The translations under genes were made by a program, and so were the position numbers. A stretch of 64,000 bases of DNA, taken from the NCBI GenBank assembly GCA_023411115.1, contig JAEYPF010000010.1:1-64000 (forward strand), in the 5' to 3' direction. This document shows, piece by piece, positions 39,049-48,985 of this stretch. How positions within the stretch are numbered: position 1 is the first letter of the stretch; every line of letters starts with the position of its first letter. Below the pieces are notes generated by a model that had not been told where the DNA came from, ran no database searches, and was given only the letters and a program-made list of their open reading frames with translations. The stretch comes from Methanobacteriota archaeon (GTDB lineage: Archaea; Methanobacteriota; Methanobacteria; Methanobacteriales; Methanobacteriaceae).

Positions 39049-39849
39049 ATGAAACAGAGACCAAAAGACCTTCAGAGAACCATTTTATCTGCAGAATCAT
39101 TAAGTGAGAATTTTGGAGAATATAATCATCAGATTTCCCATGAATCAGTTGATTCTGCTTTTGAACCAACAAATTGGAATATATATGTAGTTATGCCTGC
39201 TTATAATGAGAGTAAGACTATAAAAAAGGTTATAGAAGATCTCAAAGACAGAAATTTAAACATGGTCATTATAGATGATGGATCTCATGATGAAACATAC
39301 AAAATAGCATCTGATTCAATTTATAAATCCCAGATTGGATATGTTTACAGACATGTTATAAATAGAGGATTAGGAGCTGCTCTTGAAACAGGGATAAAAG
39401 CAGCACTTGAAAGAAATGCAGACATAATAGTAACCTTCGATGCGGATGGTCAGCATGATCCAGACGATATAATTCCAGTCTGTAAACCAATTATGGAAAA
39501 TAAAGCTGACGTTGTGATAGGTACAAGAAATTTTGAAAAAATGCCAGCATCAAAGAAATTTGGAAACACTGTGATGAATCTGATAACCAGAATTTTTTAT
39601 GGAATCCATGTAAATGATTCTCAATCGGGTTTAAGAGCTTTCAACAGAAAAGCTGCAGATTTTTTAGATATAAACTCGAGAGGTTATGGTGTATCTTCTG
39701 AAATAATAGGTGAAATTAAAAAATATGATTTAAAGGTTGAGGAAGTAGAAATTAAAACAATTTATACAGATTATTCGATGTCAAAAGGTACGAATCTAGC
39801 AGTAGGACTTAAAATACTGGCTAAATTGATAATAGACATTTTAAAATAA
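39049..39849 (+). CDS. Glycosyltransferase family 2 (polyprenyl-phosphate hexosyltransferase-like)
   Basis: A 266-aa soluble GT-A enzyme. After an N-terminal extension of about 45 residues come VVMPAYNESKTIKKVIEDL, VIIDDGSHDETYKIA (nucleotide site), VTFDADGQHDPDDI (DxD metal site) and GTRNFEKMPASKKFGN. It looks like dolichol-phosphate mannose or glucose synthases, which charge a lipid carrier for glycan assembly. It lacks C-terminal membrane helices. The DUF2304 gene follows by 120 nt; GT2-DUF2304 pairs are common in glycan loci. This is the first gene of the surface-glycan region. Confidence 0.87.
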   Translation: MKQRPKDLQRTILSAESLSENFGEYNHQISHESVDSAFEPTNWNIYVVMPAYNESKTIKKVIEDLKDRNLNMVIIDDGSHDETYKIASDSIYKSQIGYVYRHVINRGLGAALETGIKAALERNADIIVTFDADGQHDPDDIIPVCKPIMENKADVVIGTRNFEKMPASKKFGNTVMNLITRIFYGIHVNDSQSGLRAFNRKAADFLDINSRGYGVSSEIIGEIKKYDLKVEEVEIKTIYTDYSMSKGTNLAVGLKILAKLIIDILK

Positions 39850-39953
39850 AATTTATCAGAAACAACTATACATTCATTTGTCAAAATATAATCAATCATA
39901 AAATACCAGAATGAATATTCTAACAAAAGAGGATAATTAGAGAGAAAACATAG

Positions 39954-39968
39954 ATGCAGGCGGTGCAT
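39954..39968 (+). promoter_or_regulatory. Hairpin over the ribosome site of the DUF2304 gene
   Basis: ATGCA and TGCAT pair around the loop GGCGG directly before the DUF2304 ATG at 39971. GGCGGTG is the likely ribosome site, so the stem could limit initiation. It resembles the hairpin at 2508-2526. Confidence 0.35.
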
Positions 39969-39970
39969 AA

Positions 39971-40369
39971 ATGATATATAACGAACTAGGAGCTCTTATA
40001 GGAATAATTGCTATAATTATAGGTCTTTTAAGATTTAAAAACGGTAAAATGTCCCTTGGGATAGCTTCTCTATGGATTATAATCTGGATACTGGTTATAT
40101 GGATTTCTATTTTCCCAGAATCAACCAATCTATTTGCCAGTTTAACAGGAATAGGAAGAGGTTTAGATGCTGTATTAATATTTGGGCTTATTTTTGGCTA
40201 TTATCTAATATTTAAAATGTACAGCATGATAGAAAATATGGACAGAGAAATAACTCTACTTGTTAGAGAAATTGCACTTCAAAGAGCCGATTTAAAAGAA
40301 AAAACCAGCGATGAATATTCGGCAGATTTAAATTCTACCCCGGATAAGGATAAAATTAAATCAAAATAA
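39971..40369 (+). CDS. DUF2304 family membrane protein
   Basis: A 132-aa protein with three membrane helices (about residues 7-24, 31-49 and 66-84) and a charged cytoplasmic tail with a coiled-coil segment (YSMIENMDREITLLVREIAL). Size and layout fit DUF2304 proteins, which are regularly found next to polyprenyl-phosphate glycosyltransferases in polysaccharide loci, and perhaps tether or assist them. Here it follows such a GT2 gene. The last 25 residues are disordered (Asp/Lys/Ser). Confidence 0.8.
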   Translation: MIYNELGALIGIIAIIIGLLRFKNGKMSLGIASLWIIIWILVIWISIFPESTNLFASLTGIGRGLDAVLIFGLIFGYYLIFKMYSMIENMDREITLLVREIALQRADLKEKTSDEYSADLNSTPDKDKIKSK

Positions 40370-40417
40370 TCATTTGTTTTTAAATTAGAATAAAAATTAA
40401 CCCTATGAGAGGACAGT

Positions 40418-41605
40418 ATGAAAATAGGATACTTCATCAGCCATTTTCCATATGTAGATCGCGTCAATGATGCAAATTATAGCAGGGCATATGCACATGG
40501 AGGTACTGAAATTGCTGCATATAATCTAGCTCGCAATATAGCAAAAATGCATGAAGTAAACATCTTTACAACTTCCATTGGTTCTGAAGACTCACTTGAA
40601 ATTTCAGAGAATATGGCAATACACCGTTACGGTACCGTTTTAAAAATTGCAAGTGCAAATTTGTCATTTAACCTTTTATACAAACCCTTAAATCATGAAA
40701 TAGATATTGCACATGCCCATTATAACATGCCCTATTCTGACTATTCTGCACTACGATATGCAAAAAGAAAGAAAGTACCATTTGTGGTCACCTATCATGC
40801 AGACGCACAGGAAAGCGGAGGAAATTTAATCCGTAATTGGGCCACATTAATTTACAACAGAACGTTTCTAAAAAACGTTTTAAACGGTGCAGATGTAATA
40901 ATTGCCACTTCAAATGCATATGTATATGAATCTAAGTTTTTAAGAGAGTATGAAGATAAAATTACTGTAATTCCAAACGGGATAAATTTAGAAGAATTTA
41001 ATATTTCCCTTTCAAAGGAGGAATGCAGAGATAAGCTTGGTTTACCTTCTGATAAAAAAATAATATTATTTTTTGGAAATATTGTTGCATATAAGGGCCC
41101 CCATATATTATTAAAAGCTTTTTTAAAGGTAAAAAATAAAATTAAAGATGTAAAACTGGTTTTTGCCGGCCGGGGAGAGATGCTGGAAGAACTTGAAAAA
41201 TTAGCTGTAGAATCAGGCATAAAAGATGATGTTATTTTTACAGGATATGTAGATGAAGGATTGAAGCCATTTTATTATAAATCAGCTGATATATTCTGCC
41301 TGCCTTCAATTACGATGGCAGAAGCATTTGGAATTGTAAATTTAGAAGCTATGGCCTGCGGTATTCCTGTTATATCTACTAAACTTGGAGGAATACCTGA
41401 CGTTGTCCATGATAAAGAAACAGGGCTGCTGGTTAAGCCAGAAGACGTAGATGCCCTTGCAGATGCCATAATTACCCTGGTTGAAAATGAAGATATTGCT
41501 GCAAAAATGGGAAGCAATGGAAAAAAAAGGGTTCAGGAGTATTCCTGGAAAAAAATAGCTGAGAAAACAGAAGATATTTATAATAGGTTACTTGAATCTG
41601 TCTAG
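40418..41605 (+). CDS. Glycosyltransferase family 4
   Basis: A 395-aa GT-B retaining glycosyltransferase. The N-terminal acceptor domain begins KIGYFISHFPYVDRVN and has AHGGTEIAAYNLARNIA. The donor domain has ILFFGNIVAYKGPHILLKAF, RGEMLEELEKLA and the EX7E motif EAFGIVNLEAMACGIPVI. It would add a sugar from a nucleotide donor to a growing surface glycan on the cytoplasmic side. GAGAGGA precedes the ATG. It follows DUF2304 by 48 nt, so it is probably co-transcribed. Confidence 0.92.
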   Translation: MKIGYFISHFPYVDRVNDANYSRAYAHGGTEIAAYNLARNIAKMHEVNIFTTSIGSEDSLEISENMAIHRYGTVLKIASANLSFNLLYKPLNHEIDIAHAHYNMPYSDYSALRYAKRKKVPFVVTYHADAQESGGNLIRNWATLIYNRTFLKNVLNGADVIIATSNAYVYESKFLREYEDKITVIPNGINLEEFNISLSKEECRDKLGLPSDKKIILFFGNIVAYKGPHILLKAFLKVKNKIKDVKLVFAGRGEMLEELEKLAVESGIKDDVIFTGYVDEGLKPFYYKSADIFCLPSITMAEAFGIVNLEAMACGIPVISTKLGGIPDVVHDKETGLLVKPEDVDALADAIITLVENEDIAAKMGSNGKKRVQEYSWKKIAEKTEDIYNRLLESV

Positions 41606-41690
41606 TAAGGTTAAAAAATTTATTTTTTATTGTTTAAAATCTTAGATTTTAATCATAAAAATTCAAAGATTTTTTAATGGTGATAACTAA

Positions 41691-42881
41691 ATGGAAATTG
41701 ATTTTATAATTGGCCCCAAGACAGATAGAATATTTGGAATGTCTAAATACCAAAATGAAATATTCAAAAGGATTACGGGCGTAAAATTCAATATTATCGA
41801 ATATAACTCATTAACGTATTTATTTGAAAGGAAATACAAGAGTATTTTTCCTTACAAAAATAACAGTTCCCCTAATTCTCCTTCAAATAAGGCAGTACCT
41901 CAAAAAACAATTAAACATGTGGTTTTTAACAGGACTATAAACACTGGAAAGAATATTTCAGACAATATAGATAGGTACAGGTATTCTAATTTGATAAAAA
42001 GAAAAACAACAAAGGATAACATTAAACACATAACCTCTCAACAACTCGCCTATTTATTAAATTCATTAAAACTGGATAAAACAATCATTACATGCTATGA
42101 CCTTATTCCATGGGCATATGAAAATAATAGATCTTCATTTTGGAAAAATAACATTAAAGGCCTGAAAAAAGCTGATAGAATCATTACAATTTCCGAATTT
42201 TCTAAAAGTGAACTCATTAAATATGTGAAATACCCTGAAGATAAAATTGACATTGTTTACCCTGCAGTAAACCATGATACTTACTATAGAACAGGAGATA
42301 GAAATATTTTAAAACAATTGAACATACCAGAAAACTGTAAAGTAATTCTATATGTAGGATCTGAAGAACCGAGACAGAATGTTGATGTTTTAATAAAAGC
42401 TTTTGGAGAACTTAAAAAGAAACTGCCTGAAGTTAAATTAATAAAAATAGGCAATCCTCATTTACACGGTGCAAGAGAAAAACTTTTAGAATTAATAGAA
42501 AAGTTAAACATTCAAAAAGATATTGTTTTTTTGGATTTTGTACCTGAGGAAGAACTGCCTCAATGGTACAATGCAGCAGATTTAATGGTTTATCCATGTT
42601 CATATGCTGGCTTTGGAATGCCCCCTCTAGAAGCAATGGCCTGCGGCACTCCTGTGATTACATCTAATGTCACTTCTCTTCCAGAAGTGGTTGGAGAAGC
42701 AGGAATAATGGTTGATCCCCACGATATCCATGATTTATCAACCAATATGTATGAAATACTGATAAATGATGACTTAATGGAAGATATGAGCATAAAAGGA
42801 TTAAAAAGGGCTAAAATGTTTAACTGGGATAAATCTGCTCAAAAAACTGTGGAAATATATGAAAAAATGCAGACATATTAA
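41691..42881 (+). CDS. Glycosyltransferase family 4
   Basis: A 396-aa GT-B enzyme. The N-terminal part is atypical (FIIGPKTDRIFGMSKYQNEI, then a Ser/Pro/Lys-rich stretch near residues 60-85). The C-terminal donor domain is typical: ILYVGSEEPRQNVDVLIKAF, FLDFVPEEELPQWYNAADLM and SYAGFGMPPLEAMACGTPVI. GGTGAT lies 8 nt before the ATG. Its TAA stop shares the four bases TTAA (42878-42881) with the stop of the convergent GT2 gene, so transcripts must overlap or end very close together. Confidence 0.9.
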   Translation: MEIDFIIGPKTDRIFGMSKYQNEIFKRITGVKFNIIEYNSLTYLFERKYKSIFPYKNNSSPNSPSNKAVPQKTIKHVVFNRTINTGKNISDNIDRYRYSNLIKRKTTKDNIKHITSQQLAYLLNSLKLDKTIITCYDLIPWAYENNRSSFWKNNIKGLKKADRIITISEFSKSELIKYVKYPEDKIDIVYPAVNHDTYYRTGDRNILKQLNIPENCKVILYVGSEEPRQNVDVLIKAFGELKKKLPEVKLIKIGNPHLHGAREKLLELIEKLNIQKDIVFLDFVPEEELPQWYNAADLMVYPCSYAGFGMPPLEAMACGTPVITSNVTSLPEVVGEAGIMVDPHDIHDLSTNMYEILINDDLMEDMSIKGLKRAKMFNWDKSAQKTVEIYEKMQTY

Positions 42882-43726
42882 GTTTCATTTTCATATTCAA
42901 AAATAACTTCATCAATGATTTTCTGGTAATCTTCAGCTACCTTTTCTTTGGTATCTTTGAAATTATATTCCTCCATTAATTTAAGCTTCATATAAGCAAT
43001 TAAAGTATAATAAGTTCCTAAAAAACCTAATGAAATACCTCTAAAACCATCTTTATACCATTTAATGAGAATAATTTCTTTAAATGTTTTCCAGATAGAT
43101 AATAAAAATAGTTTTAATAGATAATTTCTTTCTTTTTTGCCTTCAAATATGTTTACAGCTTCTATTGTAGTGTATCTATTCATTCTATTAACATATTGCT
43201 CAAAATCAATATATGAAAAATGTAAAAAGCTTTCATCAGGATTATCTATGTGATAAATTCTGGCATCTGCATTTAGCTTAAAAAAATTATGTAAGAGCTC
43301 CCCGAAATTAAGATATCCTTTTTTAAAAAATCGCGGGACCATATCATCCATAGTTCCCCATCCCATTCCATTGATATGTTCACCCGCAAAATAATTGCTG
43401 CGTGGAACGTAAACCACATCTGCAACATCTTCCTGTGCAATTTTTACTAATCTCTTTTTTAAATTTAAGGGAACCAGTTCATCTGCATCAACAACAAGTA
43501 TCCATTCATTTGATGCTTTTTCTAAGGCAAATTGCCTTGCTGGATCTGCATATCCTAATCTTTCATGAAAAAAAATTTTATCTGTGTACTTCCCGGCGAT
43601 TTCAACCGTTCTATCGTCGCTGTACATATCTACAATTATTATTTCATCAGCCCACTTAACTGATTTTAGACAGTTTTCAATGTTCCTTTCTTCATTGAAT
43701 GTATTTATGATTACAGATATTTTCAT
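42878..43726 (-). CDS. Glycosyltransferase family 2 (WaaE/KdtX-like)
   Basis: A 282-aa GT-A enzyme of the type found in LPS core synthesis: ISVIINTFNEERNIENCLKS, WADEIIIVDMYSDDRTVEIA and WILVVDADELVPLNLKKRL (DxD). It has a short hydrophobic segment near the C-terminus (GFLGTYYTLIAYMKLKL). I chose the ATG at 43724-43726 after a GAGG site; the longer ORF adds five residues. It is opposite in direction to its neighbours and is convergent with the preceding GT4 gene. Confidence 0.88.
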   Translation of the reverse strand: MKISVIINTFNEERNIENCLKSVKWADEIIIVDMYSDDRTVEIAGKYTDKIFFHERLGYADPARQFALEKASNEWILVVDADELVPLNLKKRLVKIAQEDVADVVYVPRSNYFAGEHINGMGWGTMDDMVPRFFKKGYLNFGELLHNFFKLNADARIYHIDNPDESFLHFSYIDFEQYVNRMNRYTTIEAVNIFEGKKERNYLLKLFLLSIWKTFKEIILIKWYKDGFRGISLGFLGTYYTLIAYMKLKLMEEYNFKDTKEKVAEDYQKIIDEVIFEYENET

Positions 43727-43832
43727 TTTAATCCTCATCACATTATAATGTTAATTTTTACGGCGGCGTCGATTTTTTATATTTATAACCATCTACGATA
43801 ACTAAACTTATTTTTTAATTGACAATAATAAT

Positions 43833-45272
43833 TTATTGTACTTTTCTTTCAAATATACTCTTAATCAATGATATATCATCAGCATCTAATATTTTTGTAG
43901 CAAATATCATAATTAAATATAAAATTACACTTATTAAAACAGCCAATCCATAATTGAGCTGATTTAACAAAATAATTGCCATAACTAGAACAATATTACA
44001 AATTACTATTTTAAATGTGTCCTTGATTAATGAAGGAGGGTATATATATTCAGTTTTATTTAGAACATAAAGGAAAATAGGTAATATTAACAATTCTGTA
44101 ACAACAGTGGCAGCAGAAGATCCTATATAACTGAATTGTGGTATCAATAACAGGTTCAATATTATATTCAAAATAGCACCTGCAGCAGCTATTTTGGCGA
44201 CTACAACCTGCCTATTAACAGACCCTAACAAGTTCAAAGAAAGGGTGTTTATAAACATGAAAATAACAGCCCAGATCAGTACCTGAAGTGCAATTATCGA
44301 TGGAATATATTCGGTCCCATAAATAAACAGTATTATTTTATCTGCTAAAAACGTGATGAATACCGCAATTGGAATATTTATAATAAGCATATATTTAAAC
44401 GAACGTTCATATGCTATTTTAATAGATTCTGCAGAGGTTTTATAGAATCCAGATAGAACAGGGAAAATAGAAACCATATAAACAGAGTATAAAGAAGCAA
44501 AAATGAAAATTAACCTGTAAGCAGCATTGTACCATCCTACAACTTCATTTCCCACCATTACAGATAATATTACAGAGTCTATCCAGTAATATATCATTGT
44601 AAATATTCCCGTTATTGCAAAAGGCAGAGATTCTTTTATTGTAGGGGTCCAGAAACTCCAATCAACATCCATTTTAGGTAAAGCAAATTTCCAGGAGTAG
44701 ACTAAAATACTGTAAACTAAAACTACCAAACTGGATATAAAGTAAACAAATGCAAAGACCAGGATATTCAAATTGAAATGTATGGCAATTAAAATTCCCC
44801 CCAGCATGAGTACAGCATTTAAAATAGTACCTACAGACTGATATTCCATTTTTTCATAAGACTGGAATATAGCATTAAAAATAGCTGAAAAAGCCACAAA
44901 TATTACAGAAAATGCAATGATGTATATTATAGTACTTACTTCACGTGAATAACCAAGTAATATAGTTGTCAGTATAAGAAAGCCAAATGTTAAAAATGTA
45001 AGTAGTATTTTCATTAAGAGAGTATTAGATACATATTTATCAGATAATTCCTTATTTCTTGCCGTTTCCCTTACTATTAATGTATTTAAGCCAAGATCAG
45101 TTATAATTCCAAAAATAGCTGTTAAAGATAGTGCAAGAGATATAGTACCAAACCCTTCAGCTCCTAAATATCTGGCAGTATACAAAGTAGTGAAAAATCC
45201 TAAAATATAGCCTATAACTGTAGCTATAAAAAGTACACTGGTGTTTTTAACAATTCTCTTTGCAGTACTCAT
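43833..45272 (-). CDS. Oligosaccharide flippase (Wzx-like, MOP superfamily)
   Basis: A 479-aa membrane protein with about 12-14 helices. The N-terminus (NTSVLFIATVIGYILGFFTT, then YLGAEGFGTISLALSLTAIFG) is the usual polysaccharide-exporter pattern. It would flip lipid-linked glycans to the outside for attachment to surface proteins or polymer. No catalytic motif is expected. It is divergent from the methyltransferase gene and lies amid glycosyltransferases, which supports the assignment. Confidence 0.9.
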   Translation of the reverse strand: MSTAKRIVKNTSVLFIATVIGYILGFFTTLYTARYLGAEGFGTISLALSLTAIFGIITDLGLNTLIVRETARNKELSDKYVSNTLLMKILLTFLTFGFLILTTILLGYSREVSTIIYIIAFSVIFVAFSAIFNAIFQSYEKMEYQSVGTILNAVLMLGGILIAIHFNLNILVFAFVYFISSLVVLVYSILVYSWKFALPKMDVDWSFWTPTIKESLPFAITGIFTMIYYWIDSVILSVMVGNEVVGWYNAAYRLIFIFASLYSVYMVSIFPVLSGFYKTSAESIKIAYERSFKYMLIINIPIAVFITFLADKIILFIYGTEYIPSIIALQVLIWAVIFMFINTLSLNLLGSVNRQVVVAKIAAAGAILNIILNLLLIPQFSYIGSSAATVVTELLILPIFLYVLNKTEYIYPPSLIKDTFKIVICNIVLVMAIILLNQLNYGLAVLISVILYLIMIFATKILDADDISLIKSIFERKVQ

Positions 45273-45573
45273 AAATTCACATCATTTAATCATTAAATAA
45301 AGAAGCTTATAAATTAATATTTTAAATGTTTAATCCAATAATCTAAAATAGTTCTTTAAATAATTAAATTTTTAATATGATTAATTAACTTAGAATAATT
45401 GAATTTACTAAAACTTAATATTATGTGCATTACTACTGATTTATGGAAAGATGTTGTATTATCATACTCAATTAAATCACTCAATTATGCGTTAAATATA
45501 ATAAAGTAAATCAAAAACCTTTAATTAGAATAAAATAATTTAATTTAACACTGTTAATCATCTAGGTGATTAA
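45273..45573. other. AT-rich divergent intergenic region
   Basis: Three hundred nt between the flippase and methyltransferase genes. It should hold both promoters. I see no gene, repeat or structured RNA. Confidence 0.4.
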
Positions 45574-46344
45574 ATGAACGAAGATAAAGATAAATGGGAT
45601 GAGCAATGGAATAATCCTGAAGATATGTTAAATTACACTGATGTTTTCTGTTTAATGGATGAAATTAAATTAAAATATTTATTAGATATTTTACCTGAGG
45701 ATAAACCGAATACAAAGACCATAGAGGTCGGATGTGGTCCTGCATGGCTTTCATGTGCTCTTGCATCAGAAGGCTACAACACTACATGTCTGGATTATTC
45801 TGAAAATGCGTTAAATATCGCAAGAAAAAATTATGAAATGCAGAATAACAAGGGAGAATTCGTAATAGGTGATGCTACAGATATGCCCTTTGAAAATGAT
45901 TCCTTTGATGTAGTACTATCCACTGGTCTTTTAGAACATTTCGAAGATCCTTCAATTGTAATTAATGAGATGGTACGAATACTCAAACCTGATGGAATTT
46001 TTTATTCAGACATAGTACCTAAAAAATTTGCACTTTTTAGGGCACATATTGATTTCGTTAGGAATTTAATTAAAAAAGAAGATGATATATACGAAATAGA
46101 GTTAAATTCAGGTGAAATCGAAGATATACTGCGCTCTTCAAAACTGGAAGATATCCATGTTGTCCCTGCAGGAGTATTTTTACCACAAATACCCTATGGT
46201 AGAAAGGTTCCTTCTTTAAAAAGGATGGAATATCGGTTCTTATCCCGGATAAAGGGTTTATTTACAGTATGGGATAACACCATAATAGCGGAGTGGTGTG
46301 GATTTTATTATTTCTGCTATGCAAAAAAACCGTTGAACAAATAA
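45574..46344 (+). CDS. Class I SAM-dependent methyltransferase
   Basis: A 256-aa Rossmann methyltransferase. TIEVGCGPAWLSCALA is motif I, TTCLDYSENALNIARKN the acidic loop, FVIGDATDMPFENDSFDVVL motifs II-III, and STGLLEHFEDPSIVINEMVR the UbiE-like post-motif. The substrate is unknown. Its place in the glycan region suggests methylation of a sugar or lipid-linked glycan (inference). It begins with a Trp/Asn/Asp-rich segment (KWDEQWNNPEDML), common in such enzymes. GGTGAT precedes the ATG. Confidence 0.85.
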   Translation: MNEDKDKWDEQWNNPEDMLNYTDVFCLMDEIKLKYLLDILPEDKPNTKTIEVGCGPAWLSCALASEGYNTTCLDYSENALNIARKNYEMQNNKGEFVIGDATDMPFENDSFDVVLSTGLLEHFEDPSIVINEMVRILKPDGIFYSDIVPKKFALFRAHIDFVRNLIKKEDDIYEIELNSGEIEDILRSSKLEDIHVVPAGVFLPQIPYGRKVPSLKRMEYRFLSRIKGLFTVWDNTIIAEWCGFYYFCYAKKPLNK

Positions 46345-46667
46345 TATAGACTTAAATCGAATTAAATTATTTTTTTATTGTTTTATTTAAATATTTCAAT
46401 TTTACTTTTAAAAATTAATTCTGTTTTTTTTCAAATGGAAAATTTACAGTGAGTTTTTTTATTATTAAGCACCATGATTGCATTAATTGTATTAAAAAAG
46501 ATTATTATACCCTGTTTGCCATACAAACAACATCTTTTTTCTTAGAATTAACCATATCTGCATAATAGCACCCTGGAAATTATCTGAGGATAATTATAAA
46601 TAATAATAAAATAATATTATTATGTAATTACTTAATAACATCAACAAGTTATATGTGGGGTAAATTT
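46345..46667. other. AT-rich intergenic region, nothing recognised
   Basis: About 320 nt after the methyltransferase gene. A T-rich tract near 46370 could end its transcript; a TATA-like AATTATAAATAATAATAAA near 46600 could start the next gene. No coding remnant is convincing. Confidence 0.4.
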
Positions 46668-47777
46668 ATGGATGTAGGAATTGTTCACCCTGAATTGATA
46701 TATCCAAGGGGAGCAGAAAAGCAGGTATGTAAATTAAGTTACTATTTAGATAAGATGGGGCATGATGTCACTATATACACATTTGAAAAGGAAGATAACT
46801 GTGTTTTTAATAATTTACTTGAAAATATAGAAATCATTTCCTTAAATGAAAAATGGATTTCAGGCCCCCTCTATAGTTACAATTTAGTGAGGTGGCATGG
46901 TTTAATTAAAAAACTAAGCAAAAAAATTAAAGACCACGATATTATAAATGCACATAACCATCCTGCCCAGTGGATATCAAAATTTACTGATATACCTACT
47001 ATATGGACATGTAATGAACCATATCAACATAATATTTCAAGTTATTTGAAAAAAATGTACTCTATTCACAGTTTAATCGATAGAAAATTAACTTTCAGCA
47101 CTAAATTAATATTATCATTAAGTAACAGGATAAAAGAAATCATTAAGATACGATATCCAGATAAGAAAGTAAATATTAGTTACTCAGGCGCGGATCTAGA
47201 TCAAAAAGTTAAACACGAAGAAAACGACTATTTTGACGCCATATTTGTGGGACCTATACAGGCACAAAAACATCCCTTTGACATAATAAAAGCATTCTCT
47301 TTAATTAATGAAGATATAGATAATGCCCGGTTACATTTTGTAGGAAATACCACCAGTTTCATTTCTAAAAAAATGAAAAGTGAAATGATAAAATACGCAG
47401 AAAAAAACGATATAGAAGCCATTTTTTATGGTTCAGTTTCAAACAATAAATTATACGAGCTCTATAATATTGCCGATGTTTCTGTTTTTGTTTCTGAAGC
47501 AGAGCCATGGGGTATTTTCCCATTAGAGACTATTTTAGGGAAAATACCAACTATAATTTCAAATCAGTGCGGTGTCAAAGACATTCTGCCATCAGATTAT
47601 CCAGTTGTTGAAACAGGAAACATCAAGCAATTAGCTAACAAAATACTGGAAATTAGGGATGATTACAAAGAATATAAACATAAGACCGCAGAGATCTCCA
47701 AAATGATAGCGCAAAAATATTCATGGGAAGCTTACAGCAAAAGAATGGAAAATATTTTTAAAAGCGCAGTTAATTGA
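46668..47777 (+). CDS. Glycosyltransferase family 4
   Basis: A 369-aa GT-B enzyme. The N-terminus is MDVGIVHPELIYPRGAEKQV with the Gly-rich acceptor loop. The donor domain shows FDAIFVGPIQAQKHPFDIIK, IEAIFYGSVSNNKLYELYNI and SEAEPWGIFPLETILGKIPT (EX7E). It resembles mannosyl- or rhamnosyltransferases, but the sugar cannot be named. I chose the ATG at 46668 because GGGGT lies 6 nt upstream; a longer start at 46653 is in frame. Confidence 0.9.
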   Translation: MDVGIVHPELIYPRGAEKQVCKLSYYLDKMGHDVTIYTFEKEDNCVFNNLLENIEIISLNEKWISGPLYSYNLVRWHGLIKKLSKKIKDHDIINAHNHPAQWISKFTDIPTIWTCNEPYQHNISSYLKKMYSIHSLIDRKLTFSTKLILSLSNRIKEIIKIRYPDKKVNISYSGADLDQKVKHEENDYFDAIFVGPIQAQKHPFDIIKAFSLINEDIDNARLHFVGNTTSFISKKMKSEMIKYAEKNDIEAIFYGSVSNNKLYELYNIADVSVFVSEAEPWGIFPLETILGKIPTIISNQCGVKDILPSDYPVVETGNIKQLANKILEIRDDYKEYKHKTAEISKMIAQKYSWEAYSKRMENIFKSAVN

Positions 47778-47900
47778 ATACAAATTTTGTAAATACTAAA
47801 AATTATTTAAAACATTTACTATGAAATATCTCTTATTTTACTGGTTCAATATATATAAATCAAGATACAAATAAGATTACCCAATCATATAGTGAATATA

Positions 47901-48929
47901 ATGTCAATTTTAATAACCATAGGAATAGTAGCCAAAAATGAGGAAAAATACATAGGAGAAACTCTGAAAGGCCTTATAAACCAGGACTTTGATGATAGCT
48001 TATTTGAAATAATAGTTGTAGATGGCAATTCAACCGACAGGACACGTGAAATTGCAGAAAATCTTTTAAGCAGCTCAAATATAAAATACAAAGTTTTAAA
48101 CGAGAAAGATTTTGGTTTTTATGGCCTCTGTTTTTCAAGAAACCTCGTAATCGATCATTCCAGCGAAACTTCAAAATATATTGCATACACAGACGCTGAC
48201 TGCATTGTGGATAAAAACTGGCTTAAAACACTGCATCAATATATTGAGGGAAGTGGAGATGAAATTGCAGGAGCTGGTGGCCCGCGACTGGTTGCTCCAA
48301 CCAACGATAAAAAGGAACTGGTGATAAATAATTTCTTAACCTCAAATATTGCCTCTGGTGGGAATCCTGCATTTTCTAAAAGGGATGTTCAGTATTTAGA
48401 CAGTATCCCCAATTACAATTCCATCTATAAAAAAGATGTAATATCTAAATTTAGGTACGATGATAGTCTGATTATTTCAGACGATAATGAACTAAATTTC
48501 AGGCTTAAAAAAGCGGGTTATAAATTCGTTTACGCTGGAGATGCCAAAATTTATCATCGAGAAACAAACTCCCTAGTCGAATTTGCAAAAAACATGAGAA
48601 ATTACGGTATAAATATAACTAATACCATAAAAAAACACAAGTTATTTAAAATAAAAGCATTTACATCCCTGATTTTCTTATTATATCTTATTTTACTGAT
48701 TCCATTCTACCTTATTATAGGTCCTGTTATTTTAATCCCATTGTTGCTTTATTTCATATTTGCAGTTCTGATATTTATCGAAATTTTAAATAAAACTAAA
48801 ACAGTCTATTCTCTGCTGATTTTTTTGTTATTGCCAGTTCAGCATATCTTCTATGCATATGGAATGATCTATAATTTCCTATTTGTAAGGCCAGTACATA
48901 AAAATAAGATACATGTTAAAAATATTTAA
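47901..48929 (+). CDS. Membrane glycosyltransferase family 2
   Basis: A 342-aa enzyme. Residues 1-230 form the GT-A domain: ITIGIVAKNEEKYIGETLKG, IIVVDGNSTDRTREIAENLL, KYIAYTDADCIVDKNWLKTL and DDNELNFRLKKAGYKFVYAG. Residues about 245-330 contain three or four membrane helices, so it acts at the membrane, probably on a lipid-linked acceptor. I used the ATG at 47901; a GTG nine bases earlier is possible. About 120 nt separate it from the upstream GT4 gene, so an operon is possible. Confidence 0.88.
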   Translation: MSILITIGIVAKNEEKYIGETLKGLINQDFDDSLFEIIVVDGNSTDRTREIAENLLSSSNIKYKVLNEKDFGFYGLCFSRNLVIDHSSETSKYIAYTDADCIVDKNWLKTLHQYIEGSGDEIAGAGGPRLVAPTNDKKELVINNFLTSNIASGGNPAFSKRDVQYLDSIPNYNSIYKKDVISKFRYDDSLIISDDNELNFRLKKAGYKFVYAGDAKIYHRETNSLVEFAKNMRNYGINITNTIKKHKLFKIKAFTSLIFLLYLILLIPFYLIIGPVILIPLLLYFIFAVLIFIEILNKTKTVYSLLIFLLLPVQHIFYAYGMIYNFLFVRPVHKNKIHVKNI

Positions 48930-48985
48930 CTAAAGATTAATTGTTTACTTTTTAATTTATCATGAATCATGTATTCCAGTGCATA

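Noticed and set aside
46505..46590. A short minus-strand peptide frame in the gap before a GT4 gene
   Set aside because: It is only about 16-23 codons long in each frame and resembles nothing; chance ORFs of this size are expected.
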